Positions 17,128 to 25,245 of a stretch of 64,000 nucleotides of DNA are shown here, one piece after another. The notes beneath the pieces are model-generated. The model made no database searches, was not told the DNA's origin, and saw only the letters and a list, made by a program, of their open reading frames with translations. The stretch's first letter is position 1; each line of letters opens with the position of its first letter. Source of the stretch: JBMOUD01 sp049319665. Its GTDB lineage: Bacteria > Pseudomonadota > Gammaproteobacteria > Enterobacterales > Enterobacteriaceae. A program made the position numbers and the translations under genes. The stretch is from positions 124,001-188,000 of the forward strand of contig NZ_JBMOUD010000006.1 in NCBI RefSeq assembly GCF_049319665.1. Reading direction: 5' to 3'.

Positions 17128-19590
17128 ATGGATAACCCACTGCCGTTTTTCAACGGCCAGTCGCGCTATGCCCTGGAGATAAACCAGAGTTCTGTGATAG
17201 CGGATATTTTGTCCTTCAAAGGGCGCGAAGTCCTCAGTGAGCCGTTTTCCTGGGATATCGACTTCACGACATCGCAGGCGAATATTGATCCTGCGCAGGT
17301 GCTGATGAAGTATGCCAGCCTGCGGATGCGCAGCGGGAAAACGGTACACGGGATACTGACCCGCTTTGAATGGCTGTCAACCACGGCCGATCAGTCGCAT
17401 TATCGCGTCACTTTGCAATCCCGTTTGGCACTGCTTTCCCGTTCTCGCGGTTGTGCGATTTACCAGAACCAGTCGGTACCAGAGGTGGTAGAGCAGGTGT
17501 TACGCGCTCACGGGCTGGAAGGCCCTGATTTTGAATTCCGGCTGGAGCGGGATTACCCGTCGCGTGAGCTGATAACCCAGTGGCGGGAAACCGACCTGGC
17601 GTTTATCCAGCGTATCCTGTCAGACGTCGGGATAGGATTTCGTTCCGAGATGCAGGTTGCCACGGAGCAGGAAACAGTAATATTTATCGACAGCCAGCTC
17701 CACTATCACTTTGATGTGCGGCTGCCGTATCGTGAGCCATCGGGTCTTTACGATGGGGCAGAAGAATCAGTCTGGGATGTGCGCACCTGGCACAACGTAG
17801 TGACAGGCAGCACCTCAACGCGTGATTATAACTACCGCACCGCCAGCACGCCGTTAGACAGCACCATCAGTGTGCGTAATGACGCGGTGACCACCGGCGA
17901 ACATTACCGTTACGCCGCGCCCTATCAGCAGGTCGGAGATGACAGCGACCCGGAGCCGGAAACCGAAAGCGGGGCGTTTTATGCCCGTCTTCATCATGAG
18001 CGGGAACTGAATAAATCCTCCCGTATTCACCTGTTCAGCAACGCCTCACATCTAACGGTTGGTATGGTGCTGGAGCCGCAGGGCGCGAACATTGATGCGT
18101 TGAAAGATGGCGTCATCATCACGCTGGTGACCTTTTATGCCGCGCGGGATTCGCGGCTGCATGTCTCTATATGGGGAATGCCCTACAGCGAGCGTTATTG
18201 CTACCGCCCGCCAGACATCCCTCGTCCGATTGTTCACGGCACGATACCGGCCCGCATTGAAAGCCGGGAGAAGCACGATATTTACGCGCACCTCGATGAG
18301 CACGGACGTTACCGGGTGAAGCTGGATGTCGACCGCGATAATAGCGAACCCGGTTTTTCCTATTTGTGGCTGCGGCAGGCCAAACCTTATGCAGGGGAGA
18401 CTTATGGCTGGCATACGCCGCTGATTGACGGCACCGAGGTGGCGATAGCCTTTGACGGCGGTGACCCGGACCGGCCGTATATCGCCTATGCGCTGCATGA
18501 CTCTGCACATCCAGACCACGTCACCCGTGATAATCATAGCCGTAATATTCTGCGAACCCCTGCCAATAATAAAGTGCGTCTGGAGGATAAGCGTCAGGAA
18601 GAGCATATCAAGCTGGCCACAGAATACGGTAAAACCCAGCTAAACACCGGTCATCTGGTCGACGCTCAGGGCAAACTACGCGGTACGGGCAGCGAACTGC
18701 GAACCGATGAGTACGGCACGGTCCGCGCTGGGAAGGGGTTGTTTATCAGCGCCGATGAACAGCTGAAAGCGCAGGGCGAGATGCTGGACATGGCGGCGGC
18801 GCTGAAGGAAATCGAACAGCTGCAACACCAGTTAGCCCAACTGGAAGCCGCCGCCGAACAGGCGGAAGCGTTGCAGGCGGATATCGACAGCCAGATACAG
18901 ATGTTTTCGCAACGACTCAAACCGCTCAATGACATCATTCACTTTTCTGCGCCACAGGGCATGGCGCTGACCAGCGGTGAGGAGTTGCAGCTGGCGGCCA
19001 GCAAGAATGTGGCGATTAACGCCGGCGGCGATATCAGCGTTGGCGTGATGGGCAATATGACCGCGCAGGCGGGCGAGAAGCTGGGGTTATTTGCCCGAAC
19101 GGGGCAACTGAGCCTGAAATCGGGGGAAGGGCCGCTGGAGATGCAGGCGCAGAACGGCAATATGCGGTTGTTCGCGGAGAAGAAATTCACGCTCACCTCG
19201 ACGGATGATATCTCCTTTGCCGGTAAGAAGCGCATCACGCTGATAGGCGGCGGCAGTTACCTGAAGCTGGAGCTAGGCAAAGCGGAATACGGCACCCGGT
19301 ATCAGTATCTGCGCCGGGTGAAAAGGACGATGCGGGGGGCGAAGCATACAGAGTCACCGGAAATCCCATTTATGCCTGGTATAGCTGATGCATATAGTCG
19401 ACGTTTTATATTGCTTGATGATAGGACTCAACAACCAGTCGAGGGTGTTAAATATATATTGAAATCTCCTTCTGGTGAGCTTTTACAAGGGATTACAGGT
19501 GGAGATGGATTAACTAATTTTATAAGCCATACGGAAGAGTTAGATATGGAATTAATTGTTTTAGAACAGGATTTTTTAATAATAGGGTGA
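17128..19590 (+). CDS. vgrG: VgrG spike protein with DUF2345 and C-terminal TTR-like extension
   Basis: The 820 residues contain the gp27-like base (FSWDIDF, then SRGCAIYQNQSVPEVVEQVL, ITQWRETDLAFIQRIL), a gp5-like OB segment (HGRYRVKLDVDRD, LWLRQAKPYAGETYGWHTPLI), the beta-rich DUF2345 needle to about residue 725, and a last 90 residues with a transthyretin-like look (FILLDDRTQQPVEGVKYIL, GELLQGITGGDGLTNF). In enteroaggregative E. coli a TTR domain of this kind on VgrG recruits Tle1, and a Tle1-like gene lies downstream here. AAGGAG at 17116-17121 precedes ATG 17128. The DNA turns AT-rich near 19360, at the start of the extension, so that end was probably exchanged with the cargo. Confidence 0.93.
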   Translation: MDNPLPFFNGQSRYALEINQSSVIADILSFKGREVLSEPFSWDIDFTTSQANIDPAQVLMKYASLRMRSGKTVHGILTRFEWLSTTADQSHYRVTLQSRLALLSRSRGCAIYQNQSVPEVVEQVLRAHGLEGPDFEFRLERDYPSRELITQWRETDLAFIQRILSDVGIGFRSEMQVATEQETVIFIDSQLHYHFDVRLPYREPSGLYDGAEESVWDVRTWHNVVTGSTSTRDYNYRTASTPLDSTISVRNDAVTTGEHYRYAAPYQQVGDDSDPEPETESGAFYARLHHERELNKSSRIHLFSNASHLTVGMVLEPQGANIDALKDGVIITLVTFYAARDSRLHVSIWGMPYSERYCYRPPDIPRPIVHGTIPARIESREKHDIYAHLDEHGRYRVKLDVDRDNSEPGFSYLWLRQAKPYAGETYGWHTPLIDGTEVAIAFDGGDPDRPYIAYALHDSAHPDHVTRDNHSRNILRTPANNKVRLEDKRQEEHIKLATEYGKTQLNTGHLVDAQGKLRGTGSELRTDEYGTVRAGKGLFISADEQLKAQGEMLDMAAALKEIEQLQHQLAQLEAAAEQAEALQADIDSQIQMFSQRLKPLNDIIHFSAPQGMALTSGEELQLAASKNVAINAGGDISVGVMGNMTAQAGEKLGLFARTGQLSLKSGEGPLEMQAQNGNMRLFAEKKFTLTSTDDISFAGKKRITLIGGGSYLKLELGKAEYGTRYQYLRRVKRTMRGAKHTESPEIPFMPGIADAYSRRFILLDDRTQQPVEGVKYILKSPSGELLQGITGGDGLTNFISHTEELDMELIVLEQDFLIIG

Positions 19591-19595
19591 AAAGT

Positions 19596-20570
19596 ATGAA
19601 TGCCTTAAAAGTAAAGTCAAAAATGACTAATGAAAAAGATAATAAACAAGAGGTTGCTGTTAAGCTTTTTAAAATAACAGATATCCCTGATGTGATGGAA
19701 AAAATGGGGTGGGATGTCTCAGCAAGTTTTATGCGCAAATGGTTTAATGATCCATATTATGAAATGAGCAAGGATGAAAAGTTGAATAAAGTTGATATGC
19801 TGAAAGTGGATAAACAGCATGTAATTAAGGATCTTGACTTTGACTGGTTGTTTACAGCATCTAAAAGAGTCAAGCCAGTCATCAATGAATTTTTAAGTGG
19901 TGTATCATATGTTCGCGAGTACAATTCATTTCTTGGGCGAAAAAAAACAATCCTTGAGCAGTTGTCAAATGGATTGATTACTATTATTGAACGGTTGGAT
20001 CATATGGGGATCGTTGACAAAGGGAGTAAAAAATTAAACCCATGTGCCTTTAGTTTTAGCTCCTTATCTGCAATGGAGTTGGACGTGAAAAGTCAGTTTA
20101 ATTATATATCCATAGGAAGTACCTTATGGGAAAAAGTTACTGATGATTTGGATGATGTTTATGGGGCTTTAGGTTCGTTTATTATAAAAATAGCTTTTCT
20201 GGATATAGTGGTAACAGAGGGGGAAGGAGGGGCACGCTTGAAAATAAATGAATTGGGTTTATATATTAGAGATACATATGAGTTCATGAATGATGGAGAC
20301 GATCAGCCATTAGGCTATTGGGGGTGGGAGGGTGTTATAAAACCAGGGGTTATAAGTGAGCTGTTTGAAAAGCAGAAAATAACTCAAGATAGTAAAGATT
20401 ATTACAGAGTGACCAATAACTCTTTTGTGAAATATAGAAATAAAAACAATAAAGGTGGGGATTTTTCTGTCTATTCGGTAGTGAAAAAAATTCCTGTAGA
20501 TATTGTTATTCATCTAAGTTCTATTGATATTGAGGAATATATGGAAAGGAAGGGGTTATGTATAAAGTGA
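19596..20570 (+). CDS. DUF6402-like T6SS cargo protein
   Basis: I take ATG 19596 because AGGG at 19584-19587 is 8 bases upstream; a GTG at 19587 overlaps that site. The 324 residues include LFKITDIPDVMEKMGWDVSASFMRKWFNDP, which I recall as the opening of DUF6402 proteins found beside VgrG genes. It lacks a signal peptide or membrane helix. Being first after vgrG, whose new C-terminus it adjoins, it may be a toxin or an adaptor carried by that VgrG. The next gene overlaps its end by 13 bases and encodes a membrane-anchored protein that may be its immunity partner. Catalytic residues are not evident. Confidence 0.55.
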   Translation: MNALKVKSKMTNEKDNKQEVAVKLFKITDIPDVMEKMGWDVSASFMRKWFNDPYYEMSKDEKLNKVDMLKVDKQHVIKDLDFDWLFTASKRVKPVINEFLSGVSYVREYNSFLGRKKTILEQLSNGLITIIERLDHMGIVDKGSKKLNPCAFSFSSLSAMELDVKSQFNYISIGSTLWEKVTDDLDDVYGALGSFIIKIAFLDIVVTEGEGGARLKINELGLYIRDTYEFMNDGDDQPLGYWGWEGVIKPGVISELFEKQKITQDSKDYYRVTNNSFVKYRNKNNKGGDFSVYSVVKKIPVDIVIHLSSIDIEEYMERKGLCIK

Positions 20571-20941
20571 TTAAATCAATACTATTGATTATCTTACTTG
20601 TGTTTTTTTTATTTTCGACTTATTTGTTTTATGTGAAAGTTCTTGCGTACAAAAATGCCGTGCCAAGTTATAAATATTGGAATGATGCTGGCTCGTGTTA
20701 CTTTATAGCTTACACACCGAATTATAAGATTTATGGTGGGGTTGGTCGTGTGCTCAGAATTTTCTCAAATCAATCTTTTTTTATTGTCTATAATAAAGAG
20801 AGTGAGGAACTAAAAAGTTCAGCTTGGTATTTTTGGGAGTACCAATTTTCCGATTTGGTTGAACCTAAGTGGTCAGGAATAGATGTATTATATCCTTCAG
20901 ATCAAGGTTGGTCTGGTTGGACTCTTTATGAATGTAAATGA
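20558..20941 (+). CDS. Small membrane-anchored protein, candidate immunity (DUF6201-like)
   Basis: The 127-residue product has one N-terminal membrane segment (SILLIILLVFFLFSTYLFYV) and a small extracytoplasmic domain with SCYFIAYTPNYKIYGG, WYFWEYQFSDL and a C-terminal Cys. AGGAAGGGG before ATG 20558 is a strong ribosome binding site inside the end of the preceding gene. I recall DUF6201 proteins of this size beside DUF6402 genes, but this is from memory. Exported or membrane-held partners after cargo genes are usually immunity proteins. Its stop overlaps an ATG (ATGA). Confidence 0.5.
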   Translation: MYKVIKSILLIILLVFFLFSTYLFYVKVLAYKNAVPSYKYWNDAGSCYFIAYTPNYKIYGGVGRVLRIFSNQSFFIVYNKESEELKSSAWYFWEYQFSDLVEPKWSGIDVLYPSDQGWSGWTLYECK

Positions 20942-21132
20942 AGATGGGTTTTATATTATTTTCTATATTCCTTCTCTCTGTAAATAAAAATACCTTGTGT
21001 CTTAAATTATCTTTCAGCAACGCTTCGCGTCTTTGTCTGGTCGTTATTTTCTCTTTAATTGTATTTGTTTATATATTTTTATTCATGAGTTTATCAAGAG
21101 AGGTCAGATTTATAATCGTAAATTATAGATAA
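20938..21132 (+). CDS. Possible small membrane peptide, doubtful
   Basis: A 64-residue frame starts at ATG 20938, overlapping the previous stop. It has two hydrophobic stretches (ILFSIFLLSV and LCLVVIFSLIVFVYIFLF) and a basic end. No family is recognised and the DNA is AT-rich, where chance frames of this length and character occur. The coupled start is the only support. Confidence 0.25.
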   Translation: MKMGFILFSIFLLSVNKNTLCLKLSFSNASRLCLVVIFSLIVFVYIFLFMSLSREVRFIIVNYR

Positions 21133-21161
21133 TGAAATTTTATTGATGCAGGAAAGGAATA

Positions 21162-21702
21162 ATGGATTTGTTTAATAAATTAGAAAAAATTGATGGTGCC
21201 ATTAGTCGCGGTTATGTCCGTTGGGGGAAACGGATTTGGGCTGGGTTACTACTGTTTATTGTTGCATGGTGCGGTTGGTTAGTTTGGGCATCGGTGTGGG
21301 GGCCGCCAACCGGGCCGGTAACCTTGATCATTCATAGTGAAATTGACCGGCCTATCAGGGGTTTTAGCGTTAATGGCGTAGCTGGTGCTAATGCGTCTGC
21401 ATATAAGGAAAACGCCTATTCAATGGGGGGGGAAAGCAACCTGTTGCGGCAGTATCAGTGGCAACACCGCCGAAGTCATTTGGACTCTAAGTACAACCCG
21501 TGCCCAGTACGATGCAGGACTGCGTACTGAGGTTCACAAGATAGTGATGCCATTACCAAAGAGAAAATGGGGAGAGAATGATTTGCACGTTCATTTTTTA
21601 CCAGGAGATAAAGTCTTACTGGGATGGAGTGATAATGCCTGGTCACCCTATGAAAAGCACCCAGATGTTAGCCGTCAAACTGCGGAACAGGAACGTAACT
21701 AA
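21162..21702 (+). pseudogene. DUF3304-like candidate Tle1 immunity gene, frameshifted in a G8 tract
   Basis: From ATG 21162 (AGGAAAGGA upstream) a frame gives a membrane-anchored N-terminus (KRIWAGLLLFIVAWCGWLVW) and GFSVNGVAGANAS, but after the G-run at 21425-21432 it drifts and stops at 21530. The next frame carries the expected continuation (ATCCGSISGNTAEVIW, then DAGLRTEVHKIVMPLP and HFLPGDKVLLGWSD) to TAA 21700-21702. The paired Cys and the GNI/SISG pattern fit DUF3304 proteins, often found next to Tle1-type genes. With seven G the gene would be whole. Its stop overlaps the start of the Tle1-like gene (TAATG), so the intact frame would be coupled to it. Confidence 0.65.
21425..21432 (+). 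repeat. G8 homopolymer at the DUF3304 frame break
   Basis: Eight G in a row (ATG then seven more G, before AAAG). The upstream frame needs seven G to enter the conserved downstream frame. Tracts of this length are slippage-prone in bacteria and can act as on/off switches. Confidence 0.7.
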
Positions 21703-23486
21703 TGGATATTGAAAGTATTGTGGCAGCGGCAAACCGTGCACAACAGGCAGATGATGCGGTAATTGGAAACTGTTCACGAACCTGGCATGTTGGCTTCTTT
21801 TTTGATGGCGTTCATCGCAATATCGAACAAGATGCATCGGAACATCGACTGAGTAATGTTGCCCGCTTGTTCAGGGCTTTCCCAGATCCTCAACAAAATA
21901 CTAGTAATCAGAGCTACGATGCTTTTTATATTTCTGGTCTTGGTACGCCGTTTAATGAAGATTTAGCCGCGAAAATTCATACCATTATGGATGGAGCACA
22001 AAGCACGGTACTAGGTGATTTGAAGGGCCAACCAAGTGAGATGGCTAAAGATGCGGGAGTGGCATTACTGAAAGGAGCGAACTGGTCTGAAATATTAAAA
22101 GATTTGGGGAAAAAATTAATTAACCCTACCGAATGGAAAAAGCTGCTAGTAGATTCCACTGAAAATGTGGTCAAGCGAGTCAGTATTGAGGCCACGCCTT
22201 GGTTGCGTGATAACCCTACCGTAGCAGATATGTTAGTCACTGGCGTTGATACCCGGATCTTCTCGGCCAAATTACGATTTGAGCATTTTTTTGAACGAAT
22301 TAAATCCAGTAGCCAAGTACCAGTTAAGCTTATTTCTGTTTCATTATTCGGTTTTGACCTAGGTGCCACTCTGGCGCGTAAATTTATCGATATGTTACTT
22401 GAAGATATTTGCCAAAAGCAGGGGGGAAAATATACCTATCAGGATATTCCGGTCGAGATACTCTTTACTGGTTTATTTGACTGTGCGCGGCATACGCCTG
22501 CTAGCAGCGATAATAGTTTGGATTATTTTGTCTCTATTTTAGGTGGACCGATAAAAGGGATAGGGGTGTTGCTTGGTGACAAATCTATCGATCAATATTC
22601 GGCCTTGCCCGATGCTGTACAGAATGCTTTGCATTTGGTGGCGGCTCATGAAACGCGGGTTTGGCGCAGTCTCTACCGCCTGGGGGGAAATAATAAAAAG
22701 CATGCGGAGGTACTTTTACCCGGTTGCTCTGAAGATATTGGCGGAGGGCTTAAACCAAATGAGCAGAAGCCGAGTGCAGAACTATGCCGAGTAGCGTTAC
22801 ATCGTATGTACCGTGCTGCGGCAATGGCAGGTGTTCCCTTCCCAGACTTTCAGACGCTCGATAAAATTGATACGGATATTGCTAGCTATTTCATTATGCA
22901 GGACAGCGTCGATAATAAATCTGTAGCCCAGTGGGTAAATCGCTATCAGCGGGCTATTCCTGAAAAAAGAGTGAGCATCGAAGCGCAAAATATTCACTTA
23001 GATAGTTACGTTAACTGGCTTGGACGACAATATTACCAGTACCGTAGTGAGTGTATGAAGCTTGAAAAACAGCGTAGTGATGTTCTTCTTTCCGCTAATG
23101 CATCTGCTGGCTTATTAGGTACTACACCGCAAGCGCATGGCGCAGCCGAACAGTTACAGAATGAGCTCAATATATTGCAGAAAAATTGGGGCTGGCTGGA
23201 GGATGTGCGCAGCGTGGCTCTCGGTATGAGAAATAGCATGGAGAACTCTAGCGGAGATGATAAACGTATCTTTATTATACCGGCCGTCTATATTCCAGCA
23301 TTAAGAAGAGCGAAAGTATTTCTAAATTATTCGCAAGCCGCTTATCAAGGTTTACCACTCCCATTACCTGAGGATAGTGCACCATCGGAGCTCTATGCCT
23401 GGTTTGTTCATGATATCCAAAAAGTGGATAAAGGGGCGCGTATTACACAAGATTTTTTGATTATACGCTCAATGGAAACACCATAA
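21702..23486 (+). CDS. Tle1-like (DUF2235) T6SS lipase-fold protein, catalytic Ser replaced
   Basis: The 594 residues follow the DUF2235/Tle1 layout: FFFDGVHRNIEQDASEHRLSNVARLFRAF near the start, YISGLGTPF, then the nucleophile elbow, a candidate catalytic Asp in LFTGLFDCAR and a candidate His in HLVAAHETRVWR. Tle1 enzymes are phospholipases with a GFSRG elbow. Here the elbow reads LFGFDLGATLARKF, with Asp219 (GAC 22356-22358) in place of Ser. The fold seems kept, but ordinary serine-esterase chemistry is not expected. No signal peptide, as usual for VgrG-borne cargo. The start overlaps the stop of the DUF3304-like gene. An inactive relative, a different chemistry or a structural role are all possible. 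Confidence 0.75.
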   Translation: MDIESIVAAANRAQQADDAVIGNCSRTWHVGFFFDGVHRNIEQDASEHRLSNVARLFRAFPDPQQNTSNQSYDAFYISGLGTPFNEDLAAKIHTIMDGAQSTVLGDLKGQPSEMAKDAGVALLKGANWSEILKDLGKKLINPTEWKKLLVDSTENVVKRVSIEATPWLRDNPTVADMLVTGVDTRIFSAKLRFEHFFERIKSSSQVPVKLISVSLFGFDLGATLARKFIDMLLEDICQKQGGKYTYQDIPVEILFTGLFDCARHTPASSDNSLDYFVSILGGPIKGIGVLLGDKSIDQYSALPDAVQNALHLVAAHETRVWRSLYRLGGNNKKHAEVLLPGCSEDIGGGLKPNEQKPSAELCRVALHRMYRAAAMAGVPFPDFQTLDKIDTDIASYFIMQDSVDNKSVAQWVNRYQRAIPEKRVSIEAQNIHLDSYVNWLGRQYYQYRSECMKLEKQRSDVLLSANASAGLLGTTPQAHGAAEQLQNELNILQKNWGWLEDVRSVALGMRNSMENSSGDDKRIFIIPAVYIPALRRAKVFLNYSQAAYQGLPLPLPEDSAPSELYAWFVHDIQKVDKGARITQDFLIIRSMETP

Positions 23487-23494
23487 ATGCTGAA

Positions 23495-23745
23495 GTGAAG
23501 CTGGATGTCGACCGCGACAATAGAGAAACCGGTTTTGCCTATCTGTGGTTGCGGCAGGCCAAACCCTATGCCGGGGAGACTTATGGCTGGCATACGTCGC
23601 TGATTGACGGCACCGAGGTCGCGATAGCTTTCGACGGCGGTGACCCGGACCGGCCGTATATCGCCTATGCGCTGCACGACTCCGCACATCCAGACCACGT
23701 CACCCGTGACAATCATACCCGTAATATCCTGCGAACCCCTGCCAA
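23495..23745 (+). pseudogene. vgrG fragment (gp5-like segment)
   Basis: These 251 bases match 18316-18566 of the intact vgrG without gaps; I count 17 differences, about 93 percent identity. The segment covers VKLDVDRD to RNILRTPA. It begins 9 bases after the Tle1-like stop and ends abruptly, where a different coding remnant starts. It cannot encode a VgrG. It is most likely the trace of recombination between vgrG copies that brought in the cargo to its left. Confidence 0.85.
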
Positions 23746-23751
23746 GGTGAA

Positions 23752-23985
23752 GCCGGTAAGCGTATTACTTGCCCGAGTGGAGAACCTTGTCCGCATTCAG
23801 GGCGTTGGGCAAGTATCGCAGGGGGGCTGCAGCAGTTTATTGAGATTAAGGCAGGTGAGTTAATGCCACAGGCCAGGAAATATCAGAGTGATATGTATGC
23901 GTCTGAAATCCTTATCCCGGCAGTGTGGAGTCTTTTGAATCGTGATGATGAAGGAAGTGTATATATCGAGCCTGAAGTAAACTAA
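23752..23985 (+). pseudogene. C-terminal remnant of a cargo-associated protein
   Basis: In the frame from GCC 23752 an open stretch reads AGKRITCPSGEPCPHSGRW, then FIEIKAGELMPQARKY and ends SVYIEPEVN before TAA 23983-23985. There is no start. The C-P-x-G-x-x-C-P-x-S-G-x-W pattern followed by an F..x.GE.MP turn recalls the C-terminal domain of some T6SS-associated immunity-type proteins, from memory. It is fused directly to the vgrG fragment and looks like debris of an earlier cargo set. Confidence 0.5.
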
Positions 23986-23993
23986 GCACTGTC

Positions 23994-24050
23994 CTTAGAC
24001 AGTACCGTCAGTGCGCGCAATGACGTGGTGACGATTACCGCTATAGCGAA
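23994..24050 (+). pseudogene. Second vgrG scrap and further debris up to xthA
   Basis: About 55 bases resemble 17851-17910 of vgrG (TTAGACAG.ACC.TCAGTG, then AATGACG.GGTGAC), with a deletion near the end. Beyond it, 24085-24170 holds a short unmatched coding-like piece (RDEFIEVQKVGEVVATHNRW) and a 7-bp hairpin (GTCGCTA 24146-24152, TAGCGAC 24167-24173). This is the right edge of the T6SS island. Confidence 0.6.
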
Positions 24051-24192
24051 ACTTAGCTATAAATAATGAGGCCGTGAGCAAAGTCTTACAAGCGAGAGTT
24101 TAAGAACGTGATGAGTTTATTGAAGTTCAGAAAGTAGGGGAAGTTGTCGCTACACATAATAGGTGGTAGCGACAGGCAAAATAGGGAATTAA

Positions 24193-25002
24193 TTAATCCA
24201 GAGCAAACTCAGCCCAGACTGGCGCGTGATCCGAAGGCTTTTCCATCGCACGGATATCGTAATCGATACCGGTATTGATGCAGCGGGCCGCTAACGGTGT
24301 GCTGGCCAACAACAAATCAATGCGCAGACCGCGGTTTTCATCAAAACCGCGTGAACGATAGTCAAACCATGAGAAGCGATCGTTTACCTCAGGATTGGCC
24401 GCACGGAAAGTATCGACTAAACCCCAACCCTTCAAGCGATCCATCCATTCACGCTCTTCCGGCAAGAAAGAGCATTTACCGGTGCGTAACCAGCGCTTGC
24501 GGCTATCTTCGCCGATACCAATGTCCAGATCGGTTGGGCTGATATTGACATCACCCATCACTAATACCGGGTTATCGGCAGACAATTGTTGCTGCAAATA
24601 ATCTTGCAGGTCTTGATAGAAGCGTTGTTTAGCCGGGAATTTTGTTTCGTGGTCGCGACTTTCGCCCTGCGGGAAATAACCATTAATAACGGTTAACAAT
24701 CCTTGAGGCGTTTCCAGGTCAGTCATGATAATCCGGCGCTGTGCCTCTTCATCATCACCAGGGAAACCACGACGAACGGCAACCGGCTTCTGCTTAGTGA
24801 GCATTGCCACGCCATAATGGCCTTTCTGTCCATGATAGAAGACGTGATAACCATACTGGCTGACATCTTCTAGTGGGAACATATCGTCGTGAACTTTGGT
24901 TTCTTGCAGGCCAATCACGTCAGGCTGATGTTGTTCGATTATTGCTGCCAACTGATGAGGGCGTGCACGTAATCCATTGATATTAAAAGAGACGAACTTC
25001 AT
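24193..25002 (-). CDS. xthA: Exodeoxyribonuclease III
   Basis: The 269 residues match E. coli XthA (268) from end to end. Active-site motifs are present: FNINGLRAR, LQETKVHDD (metal-binding Glu), GDVNISPTDLD (Asp and Asn) and the final SDHAPVW (Asp-His). The enzyme cuts DNA 5' to abasic sites and degrades 3' ends in base-excision repair. It is the first core gene right of the island and is divergent from tyrR. Nothing unusual. Confidence 0.97.
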   Translation of the reverse strand: MKFVSFNINGLRARPHQLAAIIEQHQPDVIGLQETKVHDDMFPLEDVSQYGYHVFYHGQKGHYGVAMLTKQKPVAVRRGFPGDDEEAQRRIIMTDLETPQGLLTVINGYFPQGESRDHETKFPAKQRFYQDLQDYLQQQLSADNPVLVMGDVNISPTDLDIGIGEDSRKRWLRTGKCSFLPEEREWMDRLKGWGLVDTFRAANPEVNDRFSWFDYRSRGFDENRGLRIDLLLASTPLAARCINTGIDYDIRAMEKPSDHAPVWAEFALD

Positions 25003-25150
25003 AGTCAGGAACCATTTGGCGAGGAAATCAAGCGTTGATGTTAGCAGATTGTTCCAGTCTCTGTCACGTTACGACCGGGCGAAGGTTGTGGCTTACGCGG
25101 CAATTTCTGCAATAGGAAATAGGAGCCGGCCGACAAATGTAGGATTTTTC

Positions 25151-25168
25151 TGTCAACATTTTGTGACA
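25151..25168. promoter_or_regulatory. Candidate TyrR box upstream of tyrR
   Basis: TGTCAA-CATTTT-GTGACA matches the TyrR box TGTAAA-N6-TTTACA at 9 of 12 positions and keeps the essential G and C 14 bases apart. It lies 77 bases before the tyrR start. E. coli tyrR is autorepressed through such a site, so the same is likely here. Confidence 0.55.
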
Positions 25169-25245
25169 GTCTCTTCTTACAGCGAAGATGACAGGGTATT
25201 ATAACGACAAGTATTTTCCGCCCTGGCTGAAAAAGGTCACTACTG

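Noticed and set aside
17128..19590. VgrG C-terminus as an enzymatic toxin domain
   Set aside because: The 90-residue end looks like a transthyretin-type beta domain without catalytic residues; a carrier role fits better.
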